DNA from: Pseudomonadota bacterium
Lineage (GTDB): Bacteria; Myxococcota; Polyangia; GCA-2747355; JACKDQ01
Assembly (NCBI GenBank): GCA_030591195.1
Contig: JAUVBO010000008.1
Coordinates: 1-14,343, forward strand
DNA: 14,343 nt
Reading direction: 5' to 3'
Below are positions 6,205 to 13,042 of this stretch, one piece after another. The stretch's first letter is position 1. Every line of letters begins with the position of its first letter. The notes under the pieces are model-generated. The model was not told the DNA's origin. It made no database searches and worked only from the letters and a program-made list of their open reading frames with translations. A program made the position numbers and the translations under genes.

Positions 6205-7164
6205 ATGAAGGCCCTGACCTACCTGCTGCCGTGGGCGCTCGCTCTGAGCGTCGGGTGCTCGACGCCAGCGGTGTCCGGTGACGCCGCACCCGAGGCCGGC
6301 AGCCCGCCAGCTGACACCGGCAGCCCGGAGCCAGCCCCGCCATCGGCACCGATCAAGATCGCGTCGTTCAACATCCAGGTCTTCGGCCCGAGCAAGGCCG
6401 CCAGACCCGAGGTGATGGCCACGCTGGTCAGGGTGATCCGCAGCTACGACCTGGTGGCCGTCCAGGAGATCGTCGACCTGTCGGAGTCGGCGCCCAACAG
6501 GCTGCTCGACGCCGTCAACGACGGGGAGGGGCCGCAGTACGCGATGGCGCTGAGCCCCCGGACCGGCCAGCAGCCCGACGACCAGGACTTCCAGGAGCAG
6601 TACGCCTTCCTCTTCAACACCGAGACGGTGACCCAGCTCGGACCGGGGTTTCTGTTCGACGACCGGGCCGCCGATCTCTTCCAGCGAGAGCCGTACGTCG
6701 TCCGTTTTACCGCTGGCGACGAGCTGACCTTGGTCTTGATCAACGTCCACACCCGACCGGCGCAGGCGCTGGCCGAGATCGGCGCCCTGGAGCGCGTCTT
6801 CGCCTGGGCCAGGAAGCTGCACGCCGAGGAGGACGACTTCATCGCTCTCGGCGACTTCAACGCCGGGTGCTCCTACGCCTCGGCTGAGGCCCTCGACGCG
6901 CTGGCCATCAGCGGTCCGGGCTACAAGTGGATCGTGCCCCACGACGCCGACACCAACCTCGCTGCCAGCCGCTGCGCCTATGACAGGATCGTCATCACGG
7001 AGGGTGCGCTGGCGGAGTGGACCGGCAAGTGGGGCGTGGAGCAGGCCTTCGACGACAACGAGGTGTCGGACCACTGGCCGGTCTGGGCCGAGTTTCGGAC
7101 TTCCAGCGCCGAGCAGCCGGGGGACGGATCCCCTCGGGATGGCAGCGATTCCCCGGCACCGTGA
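6205..7164 (+). CDS. DNase I-like exported endonuclease (putative lipoprotein)
   Basis: Likely secreted or membrane-anchored, metal-dependent DNA endonuclease of the endonuclease/exonuclease/phosphatase fold, 319 residues. The ATG at 6205 begins a short signal (residues 1-17) ending in SVG-Cys18, an imperfect lipobox, followed by a Pro/Ser/Ala/Asp-rich linker to ~48. From KIASFNIQVFG (51-61) on, the chain tracks mammalian DNase I. Glu88 (VQE) and Glu131 (QEQY) match bovine Glu39 and Glu78, Arg161 (REPYVV) matches Arg111, and His182 (NVHTRP) matches His134. Asp217/Asn219 (GDFNAG), Asp260 (CAYDRIV) and Asp289-His290 (SDHWPV) match the rest of the active site. Cys222 and Cys257 occupy the positions of the structural disulfide (bovine Cys173-Cys209). 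It is transcribed divergently from the antiporter operon, 135 nt ahead of the activase gene. Possible roles are extracellular DNA digestion, nutrient scavenging or a toxin; none can be chosen from sequence. Confidence 0.92.
   Translation: MKALTYLLPWALALSVGCSTPAVSGDAAPEAGSPPADTGSPEPAPPSAPIKIASFNIQVFGPSKAARPEVMATLVRVIRSYDLVAVQEIVDLSESAPNRLLDAVNDGEGPQYAMALSPRTGQQPDDQDFQEQYAFLFNTETVTQLGPGFLFDDRAADLFQREPYVVRFTAGDELTLVLINVHTRPAQALAEIGALERVFAWARKLHAEEDDFIALGDFNAGCSYASAEALDALAISGPGYKWIVPHDADTNLAASRCAYDRIVITEGALAEWTGKWGVEQAFDDNEVSDHWPVWAEFRTSSAEQPGDGSPRDGSDSPAP
7117..7140 (+). other. Overlapping alternative hairpins at the 3' end of the DNase gene
   Basis: CCGGGGGA (7117-7124) can pair with TCCCC-t-CGG (7129-7137), giving an 8-bp stem with one bulge and a 4-nt loop. 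ATCCC (7128-7132) can instead pair with GGGAT (7136-7140). The two share bases and exclude each other. There is no T-run, so this is not a classical intrinsic terminator, and short hairpins are common in GC-rich DNA. Confidence 0.3.
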
Positions 7165-7200
7165 CACCCCGTCGACGGTGGCTTTGCCCGCGCGGCGCGG

Positions 7201-7268
7201 CTGGCACTCGACAACAGAGACTGGACATCGGCGCTGCTTGCGCTCGACAGCAGAAATGGTACAGAATC
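7201..7268 (+). repeat. Degenerate tandem repeat upstream of the activase gene
   Basis: By eye, bases 7201-7220 and 7237-7256 agree at 16 of 20 positions, sharing the core CTCGACA-CAGA. The flanks continue to align with small gaps (ctggacatcg against tggtacagaatcg), giving a repeat unit of about 36 bp. The array fills the second half of the 135-nt gap (7165-7299) between the DNase stop and the activase ATG, where a promoter or leader would be expected. TACAGAAT (7260-7267) in the second copy loosely resembles a -10 box. I see nothing else in this gap. Confidence 0.5.
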
Positions 7269-7299
7269 GCGCCGATTTCCCCTTCCCTGTCGGTGAGCC

Positions 7300-10200
7300 A
7301 TGATCAACAAGACACTCGGAATCGATATTGGATCCACCACCCTGAAGCTCTGCCTGCTCTCGCCGGACAGCAGCGTCGAGCACGCAGTGCTCGCACACGA
7401 CGGTGATCTCGACGGCACGCTGGGGCGGCTGTTCGACAGCCTCGGCGTCGCAGCGGCCCCTCCTCTGCAGGGCACGGTCACCGGGACCGAGGGGCGTCAC
7501 CGCATCGAGCTACCCGAGGTCATCGCCGCGGTGGCGATCGAGAGCGGCCTCGATGCCCTGGAGCTCAAGCCCCGCGCGGTCGTGTCCATGGGCGGCGAGG
7601 ATCTGGTGGTCTACGTCCTCAACAGCCGAGGGCGCATCGTCAACACCTACTCCGGCAACAAGTGCGCGTCGGGGACCGGAGAGTTTCTCCGCCAGCAGCT
7701 CGGTCGGATGAACCTGCGCCTGGAGCAGATCAACGACGTCTGCGACGGGGCCTGCGTCCATCGCCTCTCTTCGCGCTGCTCGGTGTTCATGAAGTCGGAC
7801 TGCACCCATCGCCTGAACAAGGGCGAGGCGACCAAGGGAGACATCGCGCTGTCGCTGAGCAAGGTGATGGCGGACAAGGTCGCGGAGTTCCTCACCAAGG
7901 CGAAGCTCTCCAGCGGTCAAGTGGTGCTGATCGGCGGCGTCACACGCAACCGCTCGCTGATCGACTTCGTCCGGCGGGGCAACCCCGGGATCGACTTCGT
8001 CGTGCCCGAGGCGGCGCCCTACTTCGAGGCCTACGGTGCGGCGCAGCTGGCCCGAAGTCAGGGTGCCGAGCTCCCAGAGGGCGATCTCGTGCGACCGGGC
8101 TCGGAGCTGATCTTCAAGACCTTCGCGCCCCTCACCGAGTCCAGTGACCTGGTGCAGCATGCGCCGTCGCGGCGGGCTGCCTACGATCCCGAGGCTGAGT
8201 ATGTGCTCGGCGTCGACGGCGGCTCGACGACGACCAAGGTCGCGCTGGTCAACGCCGAGACGCTCGAGATCGTCTTCGAGCACTATGGCCGCACCCACGG
8301 AGATCCGGTCGCGGCGCTCAAGCTCTGCCTGCGCGAGGTGAAGCAGCAGCTGGGAGAGCAGCGGCCAAAGATCCGTCTGGTGGCGACCACCGGCTCCTCG
8401 CGAGAGCTGCTGGGCGTCTTCCTCGAGACCGCCGGCGTCTACAACGAGATCATCGCGCACACCGTCGGGACGACCTACTTCGAAAAGGACGTCGACACGA
8501 TCTTCGAGATCGGCGGACAGGACGCCAAGTATGTCCTGATCAACAACGGGGTGCCGATCGACTACGCGATGAACGAGGCCTGCTCGGCCGGCACGGGCTC
8601 GTTCCTCGAGGAGTCGGCCGCCGGGGACCTGAGCATCGACACCGCCCCGGAGATCGGCCCGATCGCGCTGCGGGCCGCGGCGCCGCTGAAGTTCGGCGAG
8701 CACTGCTCGGCCTTCATCAACTCGGACATTCGCAAGGCGATCCAGCAGGGCGCCGAGCAAGAGGACATCGTCGCCGGCCTCGTCTTCTCGATCGTCGCCA
8801 ACTACCTCAACCGCGTCGTCGGCAATCGCGCGATCGGTGAACACATCGTGCTGCAGGGCGGTGTCGCGAAGAACCTGGCGGTCCCGCTGGCCTTCGCGCA
8901 GATGACCGGCAAGCCGATCACGGTCCCCCCGGACCCCGAGCTGATGGGCTGCTTCGGCGTCGCGCGGCTGGTGCTGCAGAAGCAGCAAGAGGGGCTGGTC
9001 GAAAAGAGCGACTTCGATCTGGAGAGCCTGATCGACAAGGAGATCTCCTACCGAAAAGGGTTCACCTGCAAGGCCTGCGAGACCAGCTGCACGATCAGAA
9101 ACCTCGAGGTCGGACAGCGGCGCTATCCCTTCGGCGGTCGCTGCTCGCTCTACACCAACCAGCGCAAGAAGCGGAAGATCCGCTCCGACGAGGTCGTCGA
9201 CTACACGCTGGAGCGCACGCGGATGCTCTTCGAGGAGTTCGCGCCTCCGCCGGGCACGCGCCAGGCCAAGAGCGCCCGCGTCGTCGGGGTGCCGATGGCC
9301 TTCTCGGTCCACTCGCTGTGGCCGTTCTACTCCTGGTTCTTCCACACCCTCGGGATCAAGGTCGAGATCTCGACCAAGATCGTTCCCGAAGGGATCGCCA
9401 AGCAGGAGAGCAACTACTGCTTCCCGGCCGAGATCGCCCACGGCGCGATCCAGGACGTGCTGGACCGCGGCGTCGACTACATCTTCCTGCCACACGTCCG
9501 TGACATGCCGACCACCGAGGACGTGCACGCCTGCGTCTGCCCGTTGACTCAGGGTCTGCCGTACTTCGCGCGGCAGGCCTTCGGGCTCCGCGAGGAGCAG
9601 ATGCTGCGGCCGCTGCTCTCGTTCGGCGGCGGCTTCGAGACCAGCCGCGGCGCCTTCGAGGACGTGGCCGAGCAGCTCGGCTTCACTCGCGCCGAAGGCA
9701 GCCGCGCCTACGACGTCGGCATCGAGCAGTACCAGCGCTTCCTCGCCGCCTACCGGGAGCTGGGGCAGAGAGTGCTGCGCGAGGTCGAGGAGAACCCGGA
9801 CCGGGTCTACATCGCGCTGCTCGGGCGGCCGTACAACGCCTTCACCCGCGACGCCAACATGGGGATCCCGCGCAAGTTCACCTCCCAGGGCGTGACCGTG
9901 ATCCCCTACGACATGATCTTCGAGGACGACGCCGAGATCCCGCCGAACAACTACTGGTACTACGGCCAGCAGAACATGAAGGCGGTGAGACAGGTGAAGA
10001 ACGTCGACAACCTCTATCTGTCGTGGATCTCCAACTTCTCCTGCGCCCCCGACTCGTTCCTGCTGCACTACGTGCGCTGGCTGATGGGGCAGAAGCCCTA
10101 CCTGGTGCTGGAGATCGACTCGCACACCGCCGACGCGGGGCTCGACACCCGGGTCGAGGCCTTCCTCGACATCGTCGAGAGCTACCGGCAGCACGTCAGC

Positions 10201-11628
10201 CCCGTCGCGGAGCAGCCCTTCGAGCGGCGCTACCACGTCGCCTTGAAGGAGGAGTTCTGCGACATCGTCGACCGGAGGACGGGCAAGAGGCTCGACATCC
10301 GCGACCCCCACGTCCATCTGATCTGGCCCTCGATGGGAGACCTCGCGACCGAGGCGATGAACGTCGCCTCCCTCCGCCAGGGGATCCACTCGACGCATCT
10401 GCCGCTGCCGAACGTCTACAGCACCCAGCTCGCGCGCAACGTCGCCTCGGGCAAGGAGTGCATCCCGGCGCTGCTGGTCCTGGGCTCGATCCTCCAGTTC
10501 TTCCGTGACCGGCCCAATTTTGCGCCGGACGCCGGGCCGGAATCTGGCGAGGACATCTTCCTGGTCTTCGTGCCCTCGACGCTGGGGCCGTGTCGAACCG
10601 GCCAGTACCATGTCTTCTTCGACCGGCTGTTCGAGGAGATGGGCTGGGAGAACGTCGTCCTGCTCGTGGCCAACTCGGAAAACTCCTATCGAGAGATGGG
10701 CCCGACCTTCAACCGGGATGTCTGGCGCGGGCTCGTGCTCGGCGACTACTTCGCCGACAGTCGAATCTCTCTCCGCCTGCTGGCCCGTGACCCGGACGCC
10801 GCGATGGAGATCTTCGCTTCGGTGTGGCAGGACGTCATGCGAGCCTTTTCGTCCGGGCCCAAGGAGCTCGATCGAGAGCTGAAGCGCGCAGCGGACCGCC
10901 TGGGTCGCGTCCCCCGCAAGGGCCGCCTGGAGGATCTGCCGAAGGTCCTGATCGTCGGCGAGATCTACGTCCGGCGCGACAACTTCTCGGTGGCAGAGAT
11001 CTCGCAGCTGCTGATCTCGAAGGGGATCTACCCGAAGGTCACCGGCATCACCGAGTGGTTCCACTACACCGACTTCGCGCGCAAGTTCATCATGGAGGGG
11101 CGCCGCAGGCGAGAGGGATGGCTACACTCCCTCCTCCACGGCGGTCTCAAGGACGAGGCGGTCTATCTGATCGAGAAGATCTGGAAGCAGACCGTCGAGG
11201 AGAAGATCGCCGCGGTGCTCAAGCCCACCGGCCTGATTCCCCACGTCCCCCACCACATGAGCGAGATCATCGGCGAGGGACAGAAGGAGTTCGTCGATCC
11301 GGAGCTCGAGAGCGAGGCGACGGTGTCGCCGGCGGTCGGGGCAGCAGCGATGGGCGAGGGCTACTCCGGCGTCGCGATCATCGCGCCCTTCGGCTGCCTC
11401 CCTGGTCGCCTGATCGAGGGGGTCTATGCCCCGTGGGCCAAGGCCCGTGACTACCCCGTGCTGGCGCTGGAGAACGATGGTCAGCCCTACTCGCCGAACA
11501 CCGTCTCGCGGATGGAGGTCTTCGCGCACAACGTCTTGCGCTTCGAAGCCACCGAGAGCTCGAACCACACCGTGTTCTGGCGCGAGTGGGCCGAGCGCGC
11601 CGGGCTGGGGATCTTCGCTGGCCGCTGA
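7300..11628 (+). CDS. Giant acyl-CoA dehydratase activase / BadF-BcrA ATPase fusion with DUF2229 and dehydratase-like region
   Basis: Cytoplasmic iron-sulfur ATPase, 1442 residues, of the long 'CoA activase' family. It has two complete BadF/BadG/BcrA/BcrD ATPase domains. Domain 1 (~4-255) has phosphate loop DIGSTT (9-14), Cys122 in NKCASGTG and Cys160 in SRCSVF. Domain 2 (~301-565) has DGGSTTTK (306-313), Cys428 in EACSAGTG and Cys469 in GEHCSAF. In HgdC-type activators these two cysteines per chain hold a [4Fe-4S] cluster at a dimer interface, so one polypeptide could form a pseudo-dimer. A further cluster-like motif CxxCxxxC...C follows (590, 593, 597, 615). The region from ~660 resembles DUF2229 and 2-hydroxyacyl-CoA dehydratase D-components, with conserved-looking cysteines in NYCFPAE (Cys707), SCAPDS, KECIPALL, GPCRTGQY and PFGCLPG. 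Known relatives use ATP hydrolysis to drive electrons to very low potential. The substrate here is unknown. The ATG at 7300 has only a weak GGTGAG 2 nt upstream. It is followed 32 nt later by a flavoprotein gene. Confidence 0.93.
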   Translation: MINKTLGIDIGSTTLKLCLLSPDSSVEHAVLAHDGDLDGTLGRLFDSLGVAAAPPLQGTVTGTEGRHRIELPEVIAAVAIESGLDALELKPRAVVSMGGEDLVVYVLNSRGRIVNTYSGNKCASGTGEFLRQQLGRMNLRLEQINDVCDGACVHRLSSRCSVFMKSDCTHRLNKGEATKGDIALSLSKVMADKVAEFLTKAKLSSGQVVLIGGVTRNRSLIDFVRRGNPGIDFVVPEAAPYFEAYGAAQLARSQGAELPEGDLVRPGSELIFKTFAPLTESSDLVQHAPSRRAAYDPEAEYVLGVDGGSTTTKVALVNAETLEIVFEHYGRTHGDPVAALKLCLREVKQQLGEQRPKIRLVATTGSSRELLGVFLETAGVYNEIIAHTVGTTYFEKDVDTIFEIGGQDAKYVLINNGVPIDYAMNEACSAGTGSFLEESAAGDLSIDTAPEIGPIALRAAAPLKFGEHCSAFINSDIRKAIQQGAEQEDIVAGLVFSIVANYLNRVVGNRAIGEHIVLQGGVAKNLAVPLAFAQMTGKPITVPPDPELMGCFGVARLVLQKQQEGLVEKSDFDLESLIDKEISYRKGFTCKACETSCTIRNLEVGQRRYPFGGRCSLYTNQRKKRKIRSDEVVDYTLERTRMLFEEFAPPPGTRQAKSARVVGVPMAFSVHSLWPFYSWFFHTLGIKVEISTKIVPEGIAKQESNYCFPAEIAHGAIQDVLDRGVDYIFLPHVRDMPTTEDVHACVCPLTQGLPYFARQAFGLREEQMLRPLLSFGGGFETSRGAFEDVAEQLGFTRAEGSRAYDVGIEQYQRFLAAYRELGQRVLREVEENPDRVYIALLGRPYNAFTRDANMGIPRKFTSQGVTVIPYDMIFEDDAEIPPNNYWYYGQQNMKAVRQVKNVDNLYLSWISNFSCAPDSFLLHYVRWLMGQKPYLVLEIDSHTADAGLDTRVEAFLDIVESYRQHVSPVAEQPFERRYHVALKEEFCDIVDRRTGKRLDIRDPHVHLIWPSMGDLATEAMNVASLRQGIHSTHLPLPNVYSTQLARNVASGKECIPALLVLGSILQFFRDRPNFAPDAGPESGEDIFLVFVPSTLGPCRTGQYHVFFDRLFEEMGWENVVLLVANSENSYREMGPTFNRDVWRGLVLGDYFADSRISLRLLARDPDAAMEIFASVWQDVMRAFSSGPKELDRELKRAADRLGRVPRKGRLEDLPKVLIVGEIYVRRDNFSVAEISQLLISKGIYPKVTGITEWFHYTDFARKFIMEGRRRREGWLHSLLHGGLKDEAVYLIEKIWKQTVEEKIAAVLKPTGLIPHVPHHMSEIIGEGQKEFVDPELESEATVSPAVGAAAMGEGYSGVAIIAPFGCLPGRLIEGVYAPWAKARDYPVLALENDGQPYSPNTVSRMEVFAHNVLRFEATESSNHTVFWREWAERAGLGIFAGR

Positions 11629-11660
11629 ACGACACCCCGGGTACGAGCAAGAGGATACCG

Positions 11661-13034
11661 ATGGACAACGCTACCCCGACGGAACCGTTTCGACCGAACA
11701 CCGCCGAGGGCGCCGGGCAGGACGCGAAGCACACGCGAAAGGTGGCGCGGGTCGCCGAGATGCTTCGCCGCCGCAAGAGCACCGCGCCCCTCTCCCGGCA
11801 GAAGAGAGTCGTCTCGCATCAGGTCCCCAAGGTTCATGACAAGAAGCACACCGACGAGAAGGTCGACCTGCTCGACCTCGACGAGGTGATCGAGGTCGAC
11901 CCGGAGCGACGGATCTGCATCGCCGAGGCTGGGGTCCCCTTCTGCAAGCTGGTCGACCACACCCTTCCGCTCGGCCTGGTGCCGATCGTCGTCCCGGAGC
12001 TGAAGACGATCACCATCGGCGGGGCCGTGGCGGGCTGCTCGATCGAGTCGATGTCCTTTCAATATGGCGGCTTCCACGACACCTGCCTCGAGTACGAGAT
12101 CATCACCGCCAAGGGAGACGTGCTCACCTGCACCCCCAACAACGAGCACTCGCTGATCTTCCAGATGATGCACGGCTCCTTCGGCACCGTCGGCATCCTC
12201 TCGCGGCTGGTGTTCCGGCTGATCCCGGCCAAGCCCTTCGTCCACCTCCGACACGAGAAGCACACCTCGATCGACAGCTACCTGGAGGCGATCTGGTCGC
12301 ACTACCAGCACCAGGATGTCGACTTCATGGATGGGATCATCCACTCGAACTCGCAGCTGTCTCTCTGCGTCGGTGACTTCGTCGACTCGGCGCCGTACAC
12401 CAACCGCTACGACTGGCTCAAGGTCTACTACCAGAGCACGGCGACGCGTCACGAGGACTACCTCAAGACGCCGCACTACTTCTTCCGCTACGACCAGGGG
12501 GTCACCAACGTCCACCCCAAGTCCTTCCTCGGCCGGCTGCTGTTCGGCAAGTTCCTCGGCTCGACGGAGATCCTCAGGCTCGCCGAGAAGCTGCGCTGGC
12601 TGCTGCTCTCCGACGATCGTCCGGACGTCACGGTCGACACCTTCCTCCCCTTCTCGAGGCTGAAGGAGTTCTTGGAGTGGTACGCCGAGGACTTCGGCCA
12701 CTTTCCGCTGTGGTGTGTCCCGTATCGCCGGGTCCACGACTACGAGTGGCTCGTCGACGGCTTCTGGGATGGGATGGATGACGAGCTGATGGTCGACATC
12801 GCGATCTACGGGATGAAGCAACGCGGCGAGACGAACTACTACCGCCTGATGGAAGAAAAGCTAAAGCAGCTCAACGGGGTCAAGACGTTGATCTCGTACA
12901 ATTACTATGAGAAGGAAGAGTTCTGGGAGATCTTCAACAGGGAGAACTTCGAGGCGGTCAAGGCGATCACGGATCCTGATAACATCTTCCGCGACCTGTA
13001 CGAGAAGACCTGCCGGGCGGCGATGGGGAGGTGA
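11661..13034 (+). CDS. FAD-binding oxidoreductase homologous to delta24-sterol reductase (DHCR24/DIMINUTO)
   Basis: Flavin-dependent oxidoreductase of the vanillyl-alcohol oxidase/FAD_binding_4 superfamily, 457 residues. The ATG at 11661 has GAGGAT (11651-11656) 4 nt upstream; the frame is open from 11586 but that part overlaps the activase. Homology to human DHCR24 is visible along the chain: LLDLDEVIEVDPE (70-82) against its LMDILEVD, then VPELKTITIGG (111-121), SIESMSFQYGGF (127-138), CTPNNEHSLIF (157-167), FGTVGILSRLVFRLIPAK (174-191), VDIAIYG (378-384) and EEFWEIFN (419-426) near the C-terminus. The N-terminal membrane anchor of the animal enzyme is absent, so this form is probably soluble. 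DHCR24 reduces an isolated side-chain C=C using FAD and NADPH. Bacterial homologs are widespread and mostly untested, and nothing else in the window makes sterols, so the substrate is open. It is sandwiched between the activase and phosphatase genes with operon spacing. Confidence 0.9.
   Translation: MDNATPTEPFRPNTAEGAGQDAKHTRKVARVAEMLRRRKSTAPLSRQKRVVSHQVPKVHDKKHTDEKVDLLDLDEVIEVDPERRICIAEAGVPFCKLVDHTLPLGLVPIVVPELKTITIGGAVAGCSIESMSFQYGGFHDTCLEYEIITAKGDVLTCTPNNEHSLIFQMMHGSFGTVGILSRLVFRLIPAKPFVHLRHEKHTSIDSYLEAIWSHYQHQDVDFMDGIIHSNSQLSLCVGDFVDSAPYTNRYDWLKVYYQSTATRHEDYLKTPHYFFRYDQGVTNVHPKSFLGRLLFGKFLGSTEILRLAEKLRWLLLSDDRPDVTVDTFLPFSRLKEFLEWYAEDFGHFPLWCVPYRRVHDYEWLVDGFWDGMDDELMVDIAIYGMKQRGETNYYRLMEEKLKQLNGVKTLISYNYYEKEEFWEIFNRENFEAVKAITDPDNIFRDLYEKTCRAAMGR
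13027..13034 (+). promoter_or_regulatory. Shine-Dalgarno site GGAGGTGA overlapping the flavoprotein stop
   Basis: GGAGGTGA is a strong match to the 16S anti-SD and contains the TGA stop (13032-13034) of the DHCR24-like gene. It lies 8 nt before GTG 13043, a good spacing. For the overlapping GTG at 13031 the site would coincide with the start codon. It therefore favours 13043 as the phosphatase start while still implying coupled translation. Confidence 0.65.
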
Positions 13035-13042
13035 CCAAGCGC

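Noticed and set aside
6001..7500. Minus-strand extension of the NhaC frame to an ATG near 7500
   Set aside because: This half is antisense to the DNase I-like gene, has no membrane segments or family match, and a GTG at 6000 with a good Shine-Dalgarno starts where NhaC homology begins.
7510..11064. Open frame of more than 1100 codons on the minus strand
   Set aside because: It is fully antisense to the activase gene and rich in Asp/Glu/Arg/Val/Gly, the typical mirror of a GC-biased coding strand; no domain is recognisable.
11586..11660. Earlier ATG for the DHCR24-like gene
   Set aside because: It overlaps the activase end; the ATG at 11661 has a GAGGAT site and the added residues show no similarity to the family.
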